A stretch of DNA of 64,000 nt, from positions 1,056,490-1,120,489 of the forward strand of contig NW_025064886.1 of assembly GCF_019112545.1 (NCBI RefSeq). Direction: 5' to 3'. Positions within the stretch are counted from its first letter, which is position 1, and each line of letters starts with the position of its first letter. The notes beneath the pieces were generated by a model. The model did not search any database and was not told the origin of the DNA. It saw only the letters and a program-made list of their open reading frames with translations. Shown here piece by piece: positions 47,201-58,293 of the stretch. Source of the stretch: Guyanagaster necrorhizus (lineage: Eukaryota > Basidiomycota > Agaricomycetes > Agaricales > Physalacriaceae). The translations under genes and the position numbers were made by a program.

Positions 47201-47578
47201 ATGAAAATACGTCTTGTACTGGCAAACAATGGCAGCGTAGCTCGAGATCACCTCTCATTAGAACGAACCTTTCTGGCCTACATTCGCACAAGCCTGGCCC
47301 TCGCTTGCGCTGGTGTGGCAGTGGTTCAATTCTGCGCCATCGCTTCAACGGGCCTGGGGAATATACAAGCTTATGGCCGCCCAATAGGTGCATTCACTGT
47401 AGCTCTCTCCATCATTCTTCTCGTCGTAGGCGTCATTCGATTCTACTCGGTGCAGACACATCTCACGCGAGGCTTATTCCCGGTCTCACGAATTTTCGTA
47501 TATGTGATATCCACCTTTCTCGTAGCTCTGATCGCTGTTGTTTTTGGCACCCTCGTATCTGAGCAAAAGTCCTATTAA
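47201..47578 (+). CDS. DUF202 membrane protein, copy A
   Basis: An intronless 125-residue DUF202 protein, the fold of Vtc1. Visible are the conserved polar N-terminus NNGSVARDHLSLERTFLAYI with the RDHL...ERTFLA(Y/W) motif, then three membrane helices: TSLALACAGVAVVQFCAIAS, AFTVALSIILLVVGVIRFYS and VYVISTFLVALIAVVFGTLV. The VQTHLTRGLFPVSR loop lies between helices 2 and 3. Vtc1 belongs to the vacuolar polyphosphate polymerase; this stand-alone protein is only distantly related, and its role is unknown. A paralogue lies at 49612. Confidence 0.85.
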   Translation: MKIRLVLANNGSVARDHLSLERTFLAYIRTSLALACAGVAVVQFCAIASTGLGNIQAYGRPIGAFTVALSIILLVVGVIRFYSVQTHLTRGLFPVSRIFVYVISTFLVALIAVVFGTLVSEQKSY

Positions 47579-47999
47579 CTTGGAGGAGAGGTGAGCATTC
47601 GCCGAAATCCTTTTACATAAATGCAAAGTTCCTGACATTGGCAACAAGAATGTTACTGCACGGCAAAACGGTGTCTTTCACTGGCGAGCGAACAGTGTAG
47701 ACCCACTTTTCTTAAAATTTGTGGGAGGTGCACGCTTCTACTGCCCTGCCTGTCTGGCACTACATCTCATGTTGATACTCATCCCGCGTTACCACCGAGT
47801 TTCTGTCACGTTTATCCAACAATCACACTGGCCCAAAATTTCAATTCAATTCTGACACATTACTTAGAGTATGCAGGGCAGCAATGTAAAGTCGTCCTCT
47901 CAAATCCAAGCTTTTCTTTGCCTTAGCTCTCGTTTCTCGATTGTCTCAGGGTTCCGACTCGTAAATCGGTTCCGGCGTTCGGACCGGATGGGTCAAGAC

Positions 48000-48917
48000 A
48001 TGTTGGCCATCAACGCCATTATCGTTGCTCTGATTCCCTTATTGTGTGCTGTCTTATACCTTCCTACAGCAAGCGAAAATGCCTTGAATCTTCCTTCACT
48101 TAAGAATGAAAATTTCCTATTTCTTACAGCCCACCCAGATGACGAATGCATGTTTTTTGCGCCCACCATTATTTCTCTGCTTCCTCATGTCCAAGTCCAC
48201 GTCCTTTCGCTATCTACAGGAAACGCCGATGGTCTAGGAGATATTCGCAGGACAGAGTTGATGGCAAGTCTGGATGTTCTTGGTGTAAAGGAAGGAAATA
48301 GGCATGTTGTTGACCATCCGTACGCTTCCTTGAAGGTATATGCTGTTCCTCCCTTCTTACCATCCGTCAGCGCGCTCCAGGATAACATTACCATGTCCTG
48401 GGGAGCCAACATTATCTCAGATATTTTGGGCTTATATGTGTCGGACCTGGACATTACGACAGTGAGTAGCGAGACCGATTCTCTCTCGCAGACGACTCTG
48501 ATCTCACAGTAGATCCTGACGTTCGACCGAGCGGGCGTCTCTGGACATCCAAACCACCGGTCGCTCCCAGAGGGTGTCAAGCATTTCATCGAGACGACAG
48601 CCGTACAACCTCCTCCCAAATTCTTCGCTCTGATCAGTGTCCCCACGTCGACGAAATATGTCGGGATTTTCGCTCCTCTGCTGGCCAAGTTCGATTTGTC
48701 CAGCACGAAACTTTTGCATAGTGTCGAAGCCTTTTGGGGTGCGCCAGGACTGACGGATACCATGCCGGTCTTTGTTGCAGGCGTGAAAGAGTATTTGACT
48801 GCCCATCGAGCGATGCGGGCGCACAAGAGCCAGCTGGTCTGGTTCCGGCGGTTGTATGTATTGTTTTCGAGGTATATGTGGGTGAATGAGTGGCATCTAG
48901 TACGGCTCCAACAATAA
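48000..48917 (+). CDS. PIG-L GlcNAc-phosphatidylinositol de-N-acetylase
   Basis: Catalyses the second step of GPI anchor synthesis, removing acetate from GlcNAc-PI on the ER surface. MLAINAIIVALIPLLCAVLY is the single N-terminal membrane anchor. The zinc site AHPDDECMFFAPTI is at about 48130, then VLSLSTGNADGLGDIRRTEL. Two introns (about 48320-48374 and 48462-48512) lead to ILTFDRAGVSGHPNHRS with the second zinc motif HPNH. The C-terminus has HKSQLVWFRRLYVLFSRYMW and WHLVRLQQ, stop at 48915-48917. I chose ATG 48000 because it places the helix at the start; in-frame ATGs exist at 47871 and 47988. About 270 residues, as in the family. Confidence 0.9.
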
Positions 48918-48926
48918 TGATACATC

Positions 48927-49391
48927 CTATCTTGCTCGGTCAGTGCTCGCAGACAGGCCCAGCTCCTTGACCCAGTTCCTCAGCCATGACACGGCTCCGC
49001 CCTCTTTGCGCTTAAATCTCTGCCCAGCTTGGGTGTATATTGGCCGTAGGTAAAAGCCGATGATGGCCCTAAGAGAAATCAGAAAGAGAAAGAGCGAAAT
49101 ATTGAGATAGTCGCACCAGAGCGCACCCTGCACCCACATCGTCAGCACTTGGTCCCGGAACGTCACCCAGAAGACGTTCTTCCAGTCAATCTCCAGCACA
49201 TCTCTCGCCGGCTGTTCTCCTTCGTTCCCATATAAAACGTCGTCATTCTCAAAGTCATCCGAAGCCTCGCGAAGGGCCGGTACTTGTTCAAAGTGGACAA
49301 AAGGCCGTATCTTGCTCAGATACGCCGTCTCGAAACGAAGGTCGGGTATGGGAGGGATGCTGGCACGGCGGTGTTGTTGAGCAGAGGTCAT
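48927..49391 (-). CDS. DUF1770-like membrane-associated fungal protein
   Basis: A single exon of 154 codons. The N-terminal PPIPDLRFETAYLSKIRPFV, followed by an acidic stretch and VFWVTFRDQVLTMWVQGALW, resembles the fungal DUF1770 family, whose function is unknown. A hydrophobic helix (LNISLFLFLISLRAIIGFYL) follows and then a basic tail with GGAVSWLRNWVKELGL. The gene is convergent with PIG-L with only 9 bp between stops. The family name is from memory of its motif and should be tested by profile search. Confidence 0.75.
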   Translation of the reverse strand: MTSAQQHRRASIPPIPDLRFETAYLSKIRPFVHFEQVPALREASDDFENDDVLYGNEGEQPARDVLEIDWKNVFWVTFRDQVLTMWVQGALWCDYLNISLFLFLISLRAIIGFYLRPIYTQAGQRFKRKEGGAVSWLRNWVKELGLSASTDRAR

Positions 49392-49611
49392 CGTTGAAAA
49401 GGAAGGTGAATGCCCACGTGGATGGCATTATGGCGTAACCAAAGCTGCAACAATTCACTCATTTAGTGCAGTTCTGTCATCATGCTGCTCGGCGTTGTCT
49501 GTAGTGAGCATGCTCTTCGAATCGACCACAACGACGACCGGTAGCAGTTTCGTGAGCGACGTTCAAGTTTTGCAGTATATGATGGCCCGCTGACATCCCT
49601 ACTACTTAAGA

Positions 49612-49986
49612 ATGAAGGTCAGCCTTACCTTGCACAACAGCGGTAGCGTAGCCCGGGACCACCTCGCATCGGAACGTACATTCCTGGCATACGTCCGTAC
49701 GAGCCTTGCTCTAGCATCGGCAGGCGTGGCGCTTGTCCAGTTCCTCAGTATTGCCTCGATACATCCCGGACGCATCCAAATATACGCACGTCCAATAGGC
49801 GCGTCAACCATCGTACTCGCCATTGTACTTCTCGTCATTGCGGTTATTCGATTTTTTTCGGTGCAAACGTATTTGACGCGAGGTCTGTTTCCCGTCGCAC
49901 GGGCATTTGTCTTCGTCGTGTTTGCCTTACTTATGGCGTTGATTGTGGTCGTTTTTGGTGCTCTTGTTTCACAACGAGGGTCTTAA
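49612..49986 (+). CDS. DUF202 membrane protein, copy B
   Basis: An intronless 124-residue paralogue of the protein at 47201. It shares the N-terminus SGSVARDHLASERTFLAYVR and the three helices TSLALASAGVALVQFLSIAS, STIVLAIVLLVIAVIRFFSV and FVFVVFALLMALIVVVFGAL. YLTRGLFPVAR again marks the loop. Clear amino-acid identity in the same orientation 2.4 kb apart points to a local duplication. Both copies have open frames and intact key residues, so both may work. Confidence 0.85.
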   Translation: MKVSLTLHNSGSVARDHLASERTFLAYVRTSLALASAGVALVQFLSIASIHPGRIQIYARPIGASTIVLAIVLLVIAVIRFFSVQTYLTRGLFPVARAFVFVVFALLMALIVVVFGALVSQRGS

Positions 49987-50780
49987 GCTTTTGGAGGTAT
50001 GAATTCTCCTGCCCTGTGCGAAGTTCACATGATTAACGTAGCAGAAAATATAAAGCTTCACAGTTAAACTCGAGTTCTTGATTCTTGAACCCGTCTCGGT
50101 ACCTCATCGGCAATTGACTGTGTTACTTACCAACCTTGCAGAGGAACAAAATAGCTTTCAGTTCCAGAGCGGGTGGTATCAGAGGGCCCGGATAATTAAG
50201 ATACCTGCGATACGGCGATTATCGTTAATATGGCAAAATAAATTTCCCGACACCTACTAGATACTGGACACTAAGTGCAAGGGTATAGCTAGAAGGGAAG
50301 TCCTTTTTATCTACTAGTCATATTTTGCAAATTCAAGACATTCAAATGCTATATAACAGTTGGTCCGTGCGCGGTGTTGTCAATGAAGGAGGACACACGA
50401 GTGGCACGCCAGCTACGGATATACTCGTATATGTTTCCCAACTAGCGGATGTGAATCGTTCTTGCGTGTCAGGTCTCCCAAAGAACTCCGACATTGTAAC
50501 TTACGCTGTCTCGCTACTGTAGATCGTCCCGGAGACTTGGAACTTCGCTATTTGAGGCGCCACTCTAACGAATACATCTCCAAGAACTCTGCCTCTTGGA
50601 TTCATTGGTCTTCCTAATCCGTTGTCCTGCTCCTTACCCAACAAAACCAGACGAGAACGATAGGAATCAATCTTAGGGCATTCCCTCGCTTCAGAAGACG
50701 ATAATTTCATCAGGGTCCAGCTCCGCATCCCCAAATCTGGTCCGGCATACCCTTTTCCCTTACTGGCAGCCTCAAAACGG
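49987..50780. other. Intergenic stretch without a supported gene
   Basis: Short open frames exist on both strands, but none shows a domain, good splice pattern or codon bias. Confidence 0.5.
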
Positions 50781-50791
50781 CAAAAACCAGA

Positions 50792-50901
50792 ACCAATTCG
50801 CTATGACTTCCCAGAACGGATATTTCTGCGAATTGGTTGCCACTAGACTACACAATCGGCTTATAAGGAAGAAAATCGACAACCAATTCGACACCAATTC
50901 A
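50792..50901 (+). promoter_or_regulatory. Repeated CCAAT-type motif cluster
   Basis: AACCAATTCG occurs at 50792-50801 and 50881-50890. Its inverted form GCGAATTGGTT is at 50828-50838, and a shorter ACCAATTCA is at 50893-50901. The core CCAAT suggests a HAP/NF-Y site. All lie upstream of the TATA box at 50915-50920 and the ATG at 51006. Confidence 0.55.
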
Positions 50902-50914
50902 CCAGCCCCTGATG

Positions 50915-50920
50915 TATAAA
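50915..50920 (+). promoter_or_regulatory. TATA box of the two-finger protein gene
   Basis: TATAAA (followed by AA) lies 91 bp before the ATG at 51006 and just downstream of the CCAAT cluster. Confidence 0.5.
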
Positions 50921-51005
50921 AAGGCACATATGTTCAGCGCATATCTCAACATCAACCATCCACCTGCCCCATTACAATTCCTTCTCTCTCTCGCCCCTTC
51001 GCAAC

Positions 51006-51658
51006 ATGACTTACTCCAGCACCTTTGTCAAGCGTCTCGCTCGTCCAGAAGACTCTTCGAGGCGCGCGCGCAGGGCCCCCGCCGACGAAAACAGGTGCGA
51101 TCTCTTTACTATGTCTTCTTACTTCATACCCCGGCTCATCGCGCTCCACAGACGTTTCAACTGCATCCTCTGCATATATTCCACCAACCAGAGGTCCTCC
51201 TTCTTGACGCATATGCATAGATACCAGTACGTTCCCCACCTCTATCTCCATCCATTCTTTCAACGGCATCGCGTAGCCCCCTACGTCGACAGAGGTCCTC
51301 GAGGACGATGCGCGCCTGTCGCGACGCCCCGTTCTGCTCCTTCGTGACCAGTGACCCCGGCGCCATGGTCCGCCATCGGAGGTCATTCCACAGCGATGCC
51401 TTGCGAACCGCAAGGCCCGAACACAGTACGCGGGAGTCCTTGGCTCTCGACGAGGCCATTGCCGCCCTCACCAACCTGGTGACCAATTTCTCGGCGGAGG
51501 CTGGACCTTCGAACGTGGGTTCCGTCTCTTCTTCCACCGCCATGGCTGTCGATGAGGTCAGCCAAAACATGCCACTGAACCAGCCTCAGGCTTCTACAGT
51601 GTCCACAGCCCCCCCACCGTTCGAGTTCGGTGGCATGGACTCTGCCATGGAGCAGTAG
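51006..51658 (+). CDS. Small protein with two C2H2 zinc fingers
   Basis: Three exons (51006-51094, 51152-51226, 51277-51658) give 181 residues and join in frame. Exon 1 is a basic leader (MTYSSTFVKRLARPEDSSRR). Finger 1 is FNCILCIYSTNQ then SFLTHMHRYH: C-x2-C-x12-H-x4-H, with the last His codon split by intron 2. Finger 2 is C-x5-C-x12-H-x4-H (CRDAPFC ... MVRHRRSFH). The rest is a low-complexity Ser/Pro/Met-rich tail ending GMDSAMEQ, like an activation domain. It is probably a nucleic-acid-binding regulator. No close family is recognised; paired fingers of this kind are frequent in lineage-specific mushroom genes. Confidence 0.65.
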
Positions 51659-53306
51659 CCGCAGCCGAACTTCTGCTGTTCGCTGTAATGTCCTTTAGGC
51701 GGCGCGCGCCAACGAAAAATTGAATGGGACATTTTATTGAAGGACCGTAATAGTAATATTTCTCATACATATCTTGCATGCCTATCCATAAATTCCTTTC
51801 TCTCCTCCCGTCCTACGCCTCTCCTCCCGCCGCTATTACCTTTACCGCACAATGAGCACTCATGCAGCTCGATATTCTTAAAGTTTTTATCTCTTTTATT
51901 TTATTTAGATGCCTCGGCTCGGTTGTATTTCTACGCTTGTAATGGGGATAGCCCCGATATCTTTTGTTCTTTGGTGCCAACGGGATTACGTGTGATCGAA
52001 CCTCGTTGCTAAGTTCTCACGCCATTGTACACCGCTCCTAAAACAAAGGAAAATGTTATTTTAGATCTCGACTTGAAATTCCACAACTATTGAACTTAAA
52101 TGGAGGTGTTAGGTTTGATATATCGGTCAGTTGAACAAGAGAGGGAACGTTGTACAACTAGTATACTCAACCCTGAAGGCACTCCTTACTGACCCTGCCT
52201 CTGCCTACCTACAAGGCTGGACCGAAACCTTGGATCGGACTTGTAACTTGTTGCGACTTGAAAGTTTGTAGGAGATTTTTTTGCCATTATAACTTTCTCT
52301 ACAAGAAATGCGTGATTCTCAGCAATCTAGGTTCTAGGAACTAAAAGTTGGACTGAACTTCGACAGAATTTGAACAGAGCATCGCACATTGCGCGAGTAT
52401 CTATGTGAAGTTGCTTGCCAGGCTACGTAATAGGTCATAGTACCCGATTTGAACTCTCGGCATTAGCCGACATTTTTCTGTCCTTTTACTTTGTTTGTAC
52501 CCACAAGTATGCTCTGGCCACTCTATGGCATGCAGCCTCCCTGACATATCTGATATGCTGTGTCTCTGCCTGTTGTCACTATATTGCATGTCTCAGAACT
52601 TGTCACTGAACATCTTGCTGAGCCTTTGCTCTTGTACACAACAATATACAAGAGAAACAACTTGAAGACTGGGACATCAACTCATATTCAGCTAGATGCA
52701 CATCATGAGTGGCTTCTCAAAAATGCAATGTGAAGAATGATGAATGGATCATAGGACATGACCTTCAGCAAACTTATTCAATTATATGAGGTTCAATATA
52801 ATTGTGAATATTGGACAATAGATTCAACATGATAGCATTCTGATGGCTTTCCAAGATAATGTCTCCTGAATGCCTTCAACTATGGCTTACTTGGATTGTG
52901 AAGCCCATTCATACCTTTGTATCTTATTTACCTGGTGACTCAGATATCCTTCTTTGACTTAGTGAGTCAAAGCAGGCTATTGAACTTAAATAGAAACTCA
53001 AACCCTGATATATAAACAGAAAGAAAATCAAAAAGGAGAAGACAGTCAGAGAACCTGAAGAGAAATGAGTATAGGAATGTGATAATATTAGACTGTCCTT
53101 AAAGAAGAATACAAATTGGTGAGGGCTTTATAAAAAGAAGAAGAGAAAAAAAGAAAATACAGTTGACTATCTCATAATGCATGATGTTAAAATGCATAAT
53201 TCTGACTTTGCATATGAATTAGACTGAAACACAGTCAGAAAGCAGAAAAATGGGCTAAAAATGCATATTGCATAATGCATATAGTTTTAGTTAGGAATAT
53301 GCATTG
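51659..53306. other. Transition zone into transposon-rich DNA
   Basis: No gene is seen. Up to about 52.3 kb the DNA still has CpG and looks like normal spacer. From there it becomes AT-rich, CpG-poor and full of TG/CA. Confidence 0.5.
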
Positions 53307-53766
53307 TGTTAGACTCAAGCTGCATGTGATCTTAAACACATGATAAACTGATGTCACTTTGCACTTTGAGTGAGAATGTTAGAGTCCACTGATGTGAATA
53401 TAGATTGTGATGTGACAAGACCTTAGGAATTGGCTTGAGTGTAGAATAGTATGTGAATAAACTTTAGCTTAAAGCTGAGGATACTCAGCAAGAGTGAGCT
53501 ATCTTATATACAACAGATGATTTCTGCTATAAATACTACTATCTATTGTGTATCCATGTGCTATTATGCTCATTGCCTTTGAGCATCATGATGTTCTACA
53601 ATAGTATGATTGTGCATTGTCAGAGATGCGATTGTGTTGAGAGACAATGACTGACCAGGCCTGTTGTGATGATTAAGCTGGTCCCACAGCCTCAAGTGCT
53701 TGTCTTTAGGTGCTCTGACTAAGCATAAATAGGGGTTAATAAGTAAAAGTAAGAAAAATCATAACA
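53307..53766 (-). repeat. Solo LTR with perfect target duplication
   Basis: About 460 bp, starting TGTTAGACTCAAGC and ending ATCATAACA, homologous along its length to the LTRs of the Gypsy element at 54481-62569. It shares blocks such as ATAAACTTTAGCTTAAAGCT and GCATAAATAGGGGTTAA. It is flanked by CATTG on both sides (53302-53306 and 53767-53771). No internal element is attached, so it is a recombination product. The element strand (TGTTATGATTTTTC reading) is minus. Confidence 0.85.
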
Positions 53767-53771
53767 CATTG

Positions 53772-54480
53772 TCAGATTCAAAATTGTAATAAGCTGATAT
53801 AATATTATGCATATATTAGAACAATAAAGAATATAATTTGTTTGTATAAACTATGACAAACACAAAAAAAATTATTGTAAAGCAGCACAGTCTATATTTC
53901 TATAAACATATCTTCTGAACCAACATGAAAACTATGTGCTAAACCTGAAAATCTATATGAGCACACAAAACAAAAGAAGAAAGTCCCAATATATATATCA
54001 TCAACTCAGCCTCCAAAGCAGATCTCCTATTTACACTTTACAATAAGAGACTGGCTCATAGTATTCAAGCATGTTGATAACCATTCTTCCCATTGACATG
54101 CTGACATTGTAGCACATTTCACAAACTAAAAGAAAGGTGCATTGCTCTTTACCCAATCAACTCTTTCACAGAAACTGGCATCTCATATAAAAATCAAATA
54201 GCATGCAGATGAGAACTCTAATACACTATTATCCAAAAAGTTTTGCATTGTCATCTGACCTGATATGAAGCATGCTGTTGCATCCTGGTATCAGAATATG
54301 CAGCTCTGAGATGAGACTGTAACCAGTGCAATGCTGATAAAGAAGTGAAATCAGATTGAAAATCTGATGAATATTTCAGAAGATCAGTGTTTGAAAGAAG
54401 AGAGATAGTTGAGGCCATTCTGCAAGGTATGAAAGATTCAAAAGGTTTGGTGGCATGGAGAAGCAGGCTCAGTGGATATA
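53772..54480. other. AT-rich spacer between LTR copies
   Basis: No gene is supported. CpG is almost absent, so this is presumably old transposon DNA. Confidence 0.4.
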
Positions 54481-54951
54481 TGTTAGACTTAAGCATTATG
54501 TGAACTGATTACATGTGATAAATGACTGCTACCTCATACTTTGGGTAAAATAGTCAAGTTCACTGATGCATAATCTGAATGGTGTGTCACAAGGCCTGAA
54601 AATATGGCTTAAGGATAGAATGATATAGAATAAACTTTAGCTTGAAGCTGAGGATTACCAGCAAGAGTGAGCCTCTTAAGTACTGTACAGGATTTCATCT
54701 AAATATACTACTACTAATTGTATGTTGTTGAGGTTCTTATGCCTATTGTCTTTGGGCATCACTACTATCTATAAAAGAATGATTGTATGTTGTTGGGCAA
54801 TGCTGTTGCATTGAAAGATAGTGATGAACTTGATCTGTTGTGATGACTAAGCCTTGTCTCACAGCCTTAAGTGCCTGTGTTAGCATCCTGACTAAGCATA
54901 AATAGGGGTTAAAGTCAAGAAAAAGATGAAAAATCATAACATTACCCTCTC
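54481..54951 (-). repeat. 3' LTR of the Gypsy element
   Basis: 471 bp, TGTTAG...ATAACA on the plus strand, giving TG...CA ends. It differs from the partner LTR mainly by transitions. Confidence 0.92.
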
Positions 54952-54989
54952 CTTAAGACTATCATTCTGATGGCTTAATTTAGGGATAG

Positions 54990-55140
54990 TTAATAGTCAC
55001 ATATAGCAGTGTTAGCATTCATCAGTTTTTCATTCACCCACTGATTGGATTCTGGCCCATATCCCTTCCAGCTGACAAAGTAGTTGACTGTTGTTGTTAT
55101 CCTACTCCCTTTTGCTCTGATTTTTTGTATTTTGTGGTTT
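54990..55140 (-). pseudogene. Chromodomain at the C-terminus of pol
   Basis: The minus strand reads VNYFVSWKGYGPESNQWVNE followed by KLMNA, the chromodomain core that binds methylated histone H3 and guides integration to heterochromatin. It follows the integrase end by about 130 bp. Confidence 0.8.
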
Positions 55141-55274
55141 AACACTTAGTCAACTTCATAGTGTTTCTCATTGTCGATCAGGTCTGGGGGTAGGAGTGGG
55201 GGTTGTTCTTAGTTGGGGAAGGCCAGAGTGATGTATGAGTTTAATAATGTCTTATTAAAGACATCATGGACCTT

Positions 55275-56200
55275 TTAGATTGGTAGTAATTTGAGTTTGT
55301 AAGTGCTGGCTCTGATTTTAGATACTATCAAAAATAGACCAGTGCACTTATCAGCCAACTTGTGTTTTGAGTGTGGTAGATGAAGGTTGGAGATATCAAG
55401 CCACACTTTGTCACTGACCATATATATGTGCACAGACCAGTGATGTTTGTTGTATTGGGCTTTTATTATCATAGCTGCCTTTTTGAGTGCTATTTTGGTT
55501 TTGGCATGGATGTTAGCTATGACAGTGGCAAAGTCTGTGGACATTGGGGTTGTGGTATGGTGTCACTCAGTGTGCATAATGTTAGGATGTCTGCCATAGT
55601 TGATGAAGAACAGAGTCTTTCTTATAGTGAAATAAACTCAATTGTTATATTGAAAGGTGGCAAGAGCCAGCCATTCTATTCAGTCATTTTGTCAATAGTT
55701 AATAAAGAGATAGAGATATTTTTCCACTTCTTGGTTTGCCTGTTCTATTTGTCCATCAGTTTGGGGATGGTATATGGTGGATGCATTTCATTTGATGTTC
55801 AGGAGGTGATAGAGATCATCTAGGAATTTTGAGATGAATTGAGGTCTCCTGTCTGAGATCACCACTTGAGGCATGCCATATTTGGCATACACTTCATCAC
55901 ATAGGATTTTTGCCCATTTCTCAGAGGTCAGTTCCATTGAGCAGATGATCAGAATGATTGCTTTTGAGAATTGGTCAACTATAATGAAGATCACATTATA
56001 ACTATTACAGTCCAAGAGACCAGTGATTATGCCAATGGAAATATGGATTCAGGGTAATGATGGGATCTTGTTCAGGTGAAGTGGTGCAGCTCAGACCTGG
56101 GTTGATGATTTGCCTCTCTGGCAAGCTTCACATGCTTTGATGTATGCAATAATATCATTATTCATTTTGGGCCACCAGTACTCCTGTAGTATCAGCTTCT
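55275..56200 (-). pseudogene. Integrase remnant
   Basis: The catalytic core retains VDQFSKAIILIIC and YGMPQVVISDRRPQFISKF (55788-56015), where the Asp of SDR is the second acidic residue. The C-terminal part has DKVWLDISNLHLPHSKHKLA and TYKLKLLPI (55275-55544). Stops separate the pieces. Confidence 0.85.
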
Positions 56201-56559
56201 TGGTTTTGGCAATGCTAGAGTGACTGGCTGTTGCATGGTCATGGTAGGTGGTGATGATTTCACCACACAGTTTTTGATCATGAGGAATATAGATCTGCCC
56301 ATCATAGCAGATGAATCCTCTCTCCTTTATTATCTCTCATTTGTGATTGAGAGATGGAGCTACTTATTGGTCCCACTTGTGACTGTCTCAAGTCATGCTT
56401 TTAATGTGCTTATGGATCTCCTCTTCTGTTGGCATTATCATGGCCCTAAAATATTCAGGCCTTAATAATATGACTCTTTTATTGTCAGTTCCTCTCTGAT
56501 CATGGTCTGCTCTTCAGCTAAGAAGATCGGCTTTCTTGTTTGCCATTCCTATCTTATGA

Positions 56560-57600
56560 TAGAGCATGTATTGATATTGACTGAGTTCTATAAACCAATA
56601 GGCTTGTCAACAATTTAATTTTTGTGGCTGTCAGAAGTATCACAGGTTCTGGTGATCTATTCAGATTTTGAAGACTTCCATGGCTCTGATCAAATAATGC
56701 CACCACTCTTTGAGGGCAAGCATGATTGCAAGCAATTCCTTATCATAGATCTCATAATTTCACTTAGTAACAGTGAGTGCCTTTGAGAGGAATGCAACTA
56801 GATGCTACTTTTTGTCTTGTTCCTAAGAGAGGATGGCACCAATAGCTCTTTCACTGGAGTCAGCCTTGACTTAGAATTTTTCTTCTTGGGTCAGAATAGT
56901 GAATACAACATCCTTGGCCAGTCACTGTTTCAGATTGTTGAAGGCACCTTGTTGGGAAGGTCTCCAGATCCAGAGGATGTTGTCAGTCAGCTGCATCATT
57001 GGTCAAATGATTGCTGTAATCTCAGATAAAACATTGATAGAAGTTTGTAAATCTGAGGAATGACTGTAATTCTTTCTTTTTGGCTGGTTCTAGCCACTCT
57101 GTTACTTCTGCCACCTTGATAGAGTCCACTCGAATACTTTCTTTGCTAATAATAACTCTGAGGTACTCAGTTTTGAGTACCTCAAACTCATATTTTTTCA
57201 CTTTGAGGAATAGTTTATGCCTTCTCATGAGAGCTAGTACTTGTCATACCAGCTTTCTATGCTCTTCCTTTGTTCTTGACATGATCAAGATATCATCAAG
57301 ATAGATGGTGACTTTTTTGGTGGCAATAAGATTCTTAAAAATATCATTCATCATCCATTGGAAGGTTGCTGGAGAGTTAGTCAATCCAAAGAATATGACC
57401 ATGGGCTTGAACAGTCCTTGATTCATCCTGAATGCTGTCTTTCATTTATCCTCTTTCTTGATATGGACATTGTTGTATTCCCATTGAACATTAAGCTTGG
57501 TGTAGTATTTAGCACCTCAGAGTTTATCTATTAATTCTGAGATTAATGGAAGAGGATAACAGTTCTTAATTATCATTTCATTAAGCTTTCGGTAGTCCTA
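56560..57600 (-). pseudogene. Reverse transcriptase and RNase H remnant
   Basis: 57244-57426 carries FGLTNSPATFQWMMNDIF and the active site YLDDILIMS (the YxDD box). 57022-57228 carries KKYEFEVLKTEYLRVIISKE and ELQSFLRFTNFYQCFI, the palm/thumb end. An RNase H-like region follows to about 56560 but is badly decayed. Confidence 0.85.
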
Positions 57601-58098
57601 GATGGACTAAAGTTTGCTATCCTTCTTTTTGATGAAGAAGAATAGGAAAGCTATTAGAGACTTTGATAGTTGGATCTGTCTACTGGACAGATTCTCATTC
57701 AGAAACTTGTTGAGCTCTTGTTGCTCATTATTGTCAAGAAGATAGGTTTTGCAATCCAGATTGGCATTGGTATTTGAGATCAGCTTGATTGCATGATCCC
57801 ATGGCTTTGGTTTAGGTAGTTCATCAAAGCTTTCTTTCTCAAAGAGATCTTTGAAGTCTCATGTCTATTCAGGCACCATTTCTTCTAAGGTCCTCTCCTC
57901 CTTGCACTCATTGGCCTTGGCAGTCAAGTTATTGGTGTGATGAACTGCTCAGATATTCATCTTGCATTGTAGGTTGATGGTGAGGATTGTTTTCTCATCC
58001 TCTATTTCCTTGTTCCACTGATCCTCTGAATCCTTATCGGACAACTCGAATGGGACTTTTTGACAACAGCATCTCATGAATGTAATTCTTCTAGTTTT

Positions 58099-58293
58099 TC
58101 AATTGATTAGCAGGTTATAATGTATTAGCCAATCATGGCCAAGGAAGATCTCCTTGGTTTCAAGGTTGATCACAGCCAAGTCAATCTGTTTAGAATAATC
58201 ACCAATTATAAGTCTGATTTCAACAAATTCAGTAATTGAATCAGCTTGGTTTTTTATTTCATCCACATTGTAGACTGGGATAGATGCTGCCAT
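58099..58293 (-). pseudogene. Retropepsin-like protease remnant
   Basis: Contains FVEIRLIIGDYSKQIDLAVI and then EIFLGHDWLIHYN, matching the C-terminal half of Gypsy protease. The DTG/DSG active site just upstream (near 58330-58370, CTAGAGTGG area) reads LIDSSCTE-like in a shifted phase. Confidence 0.7.
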
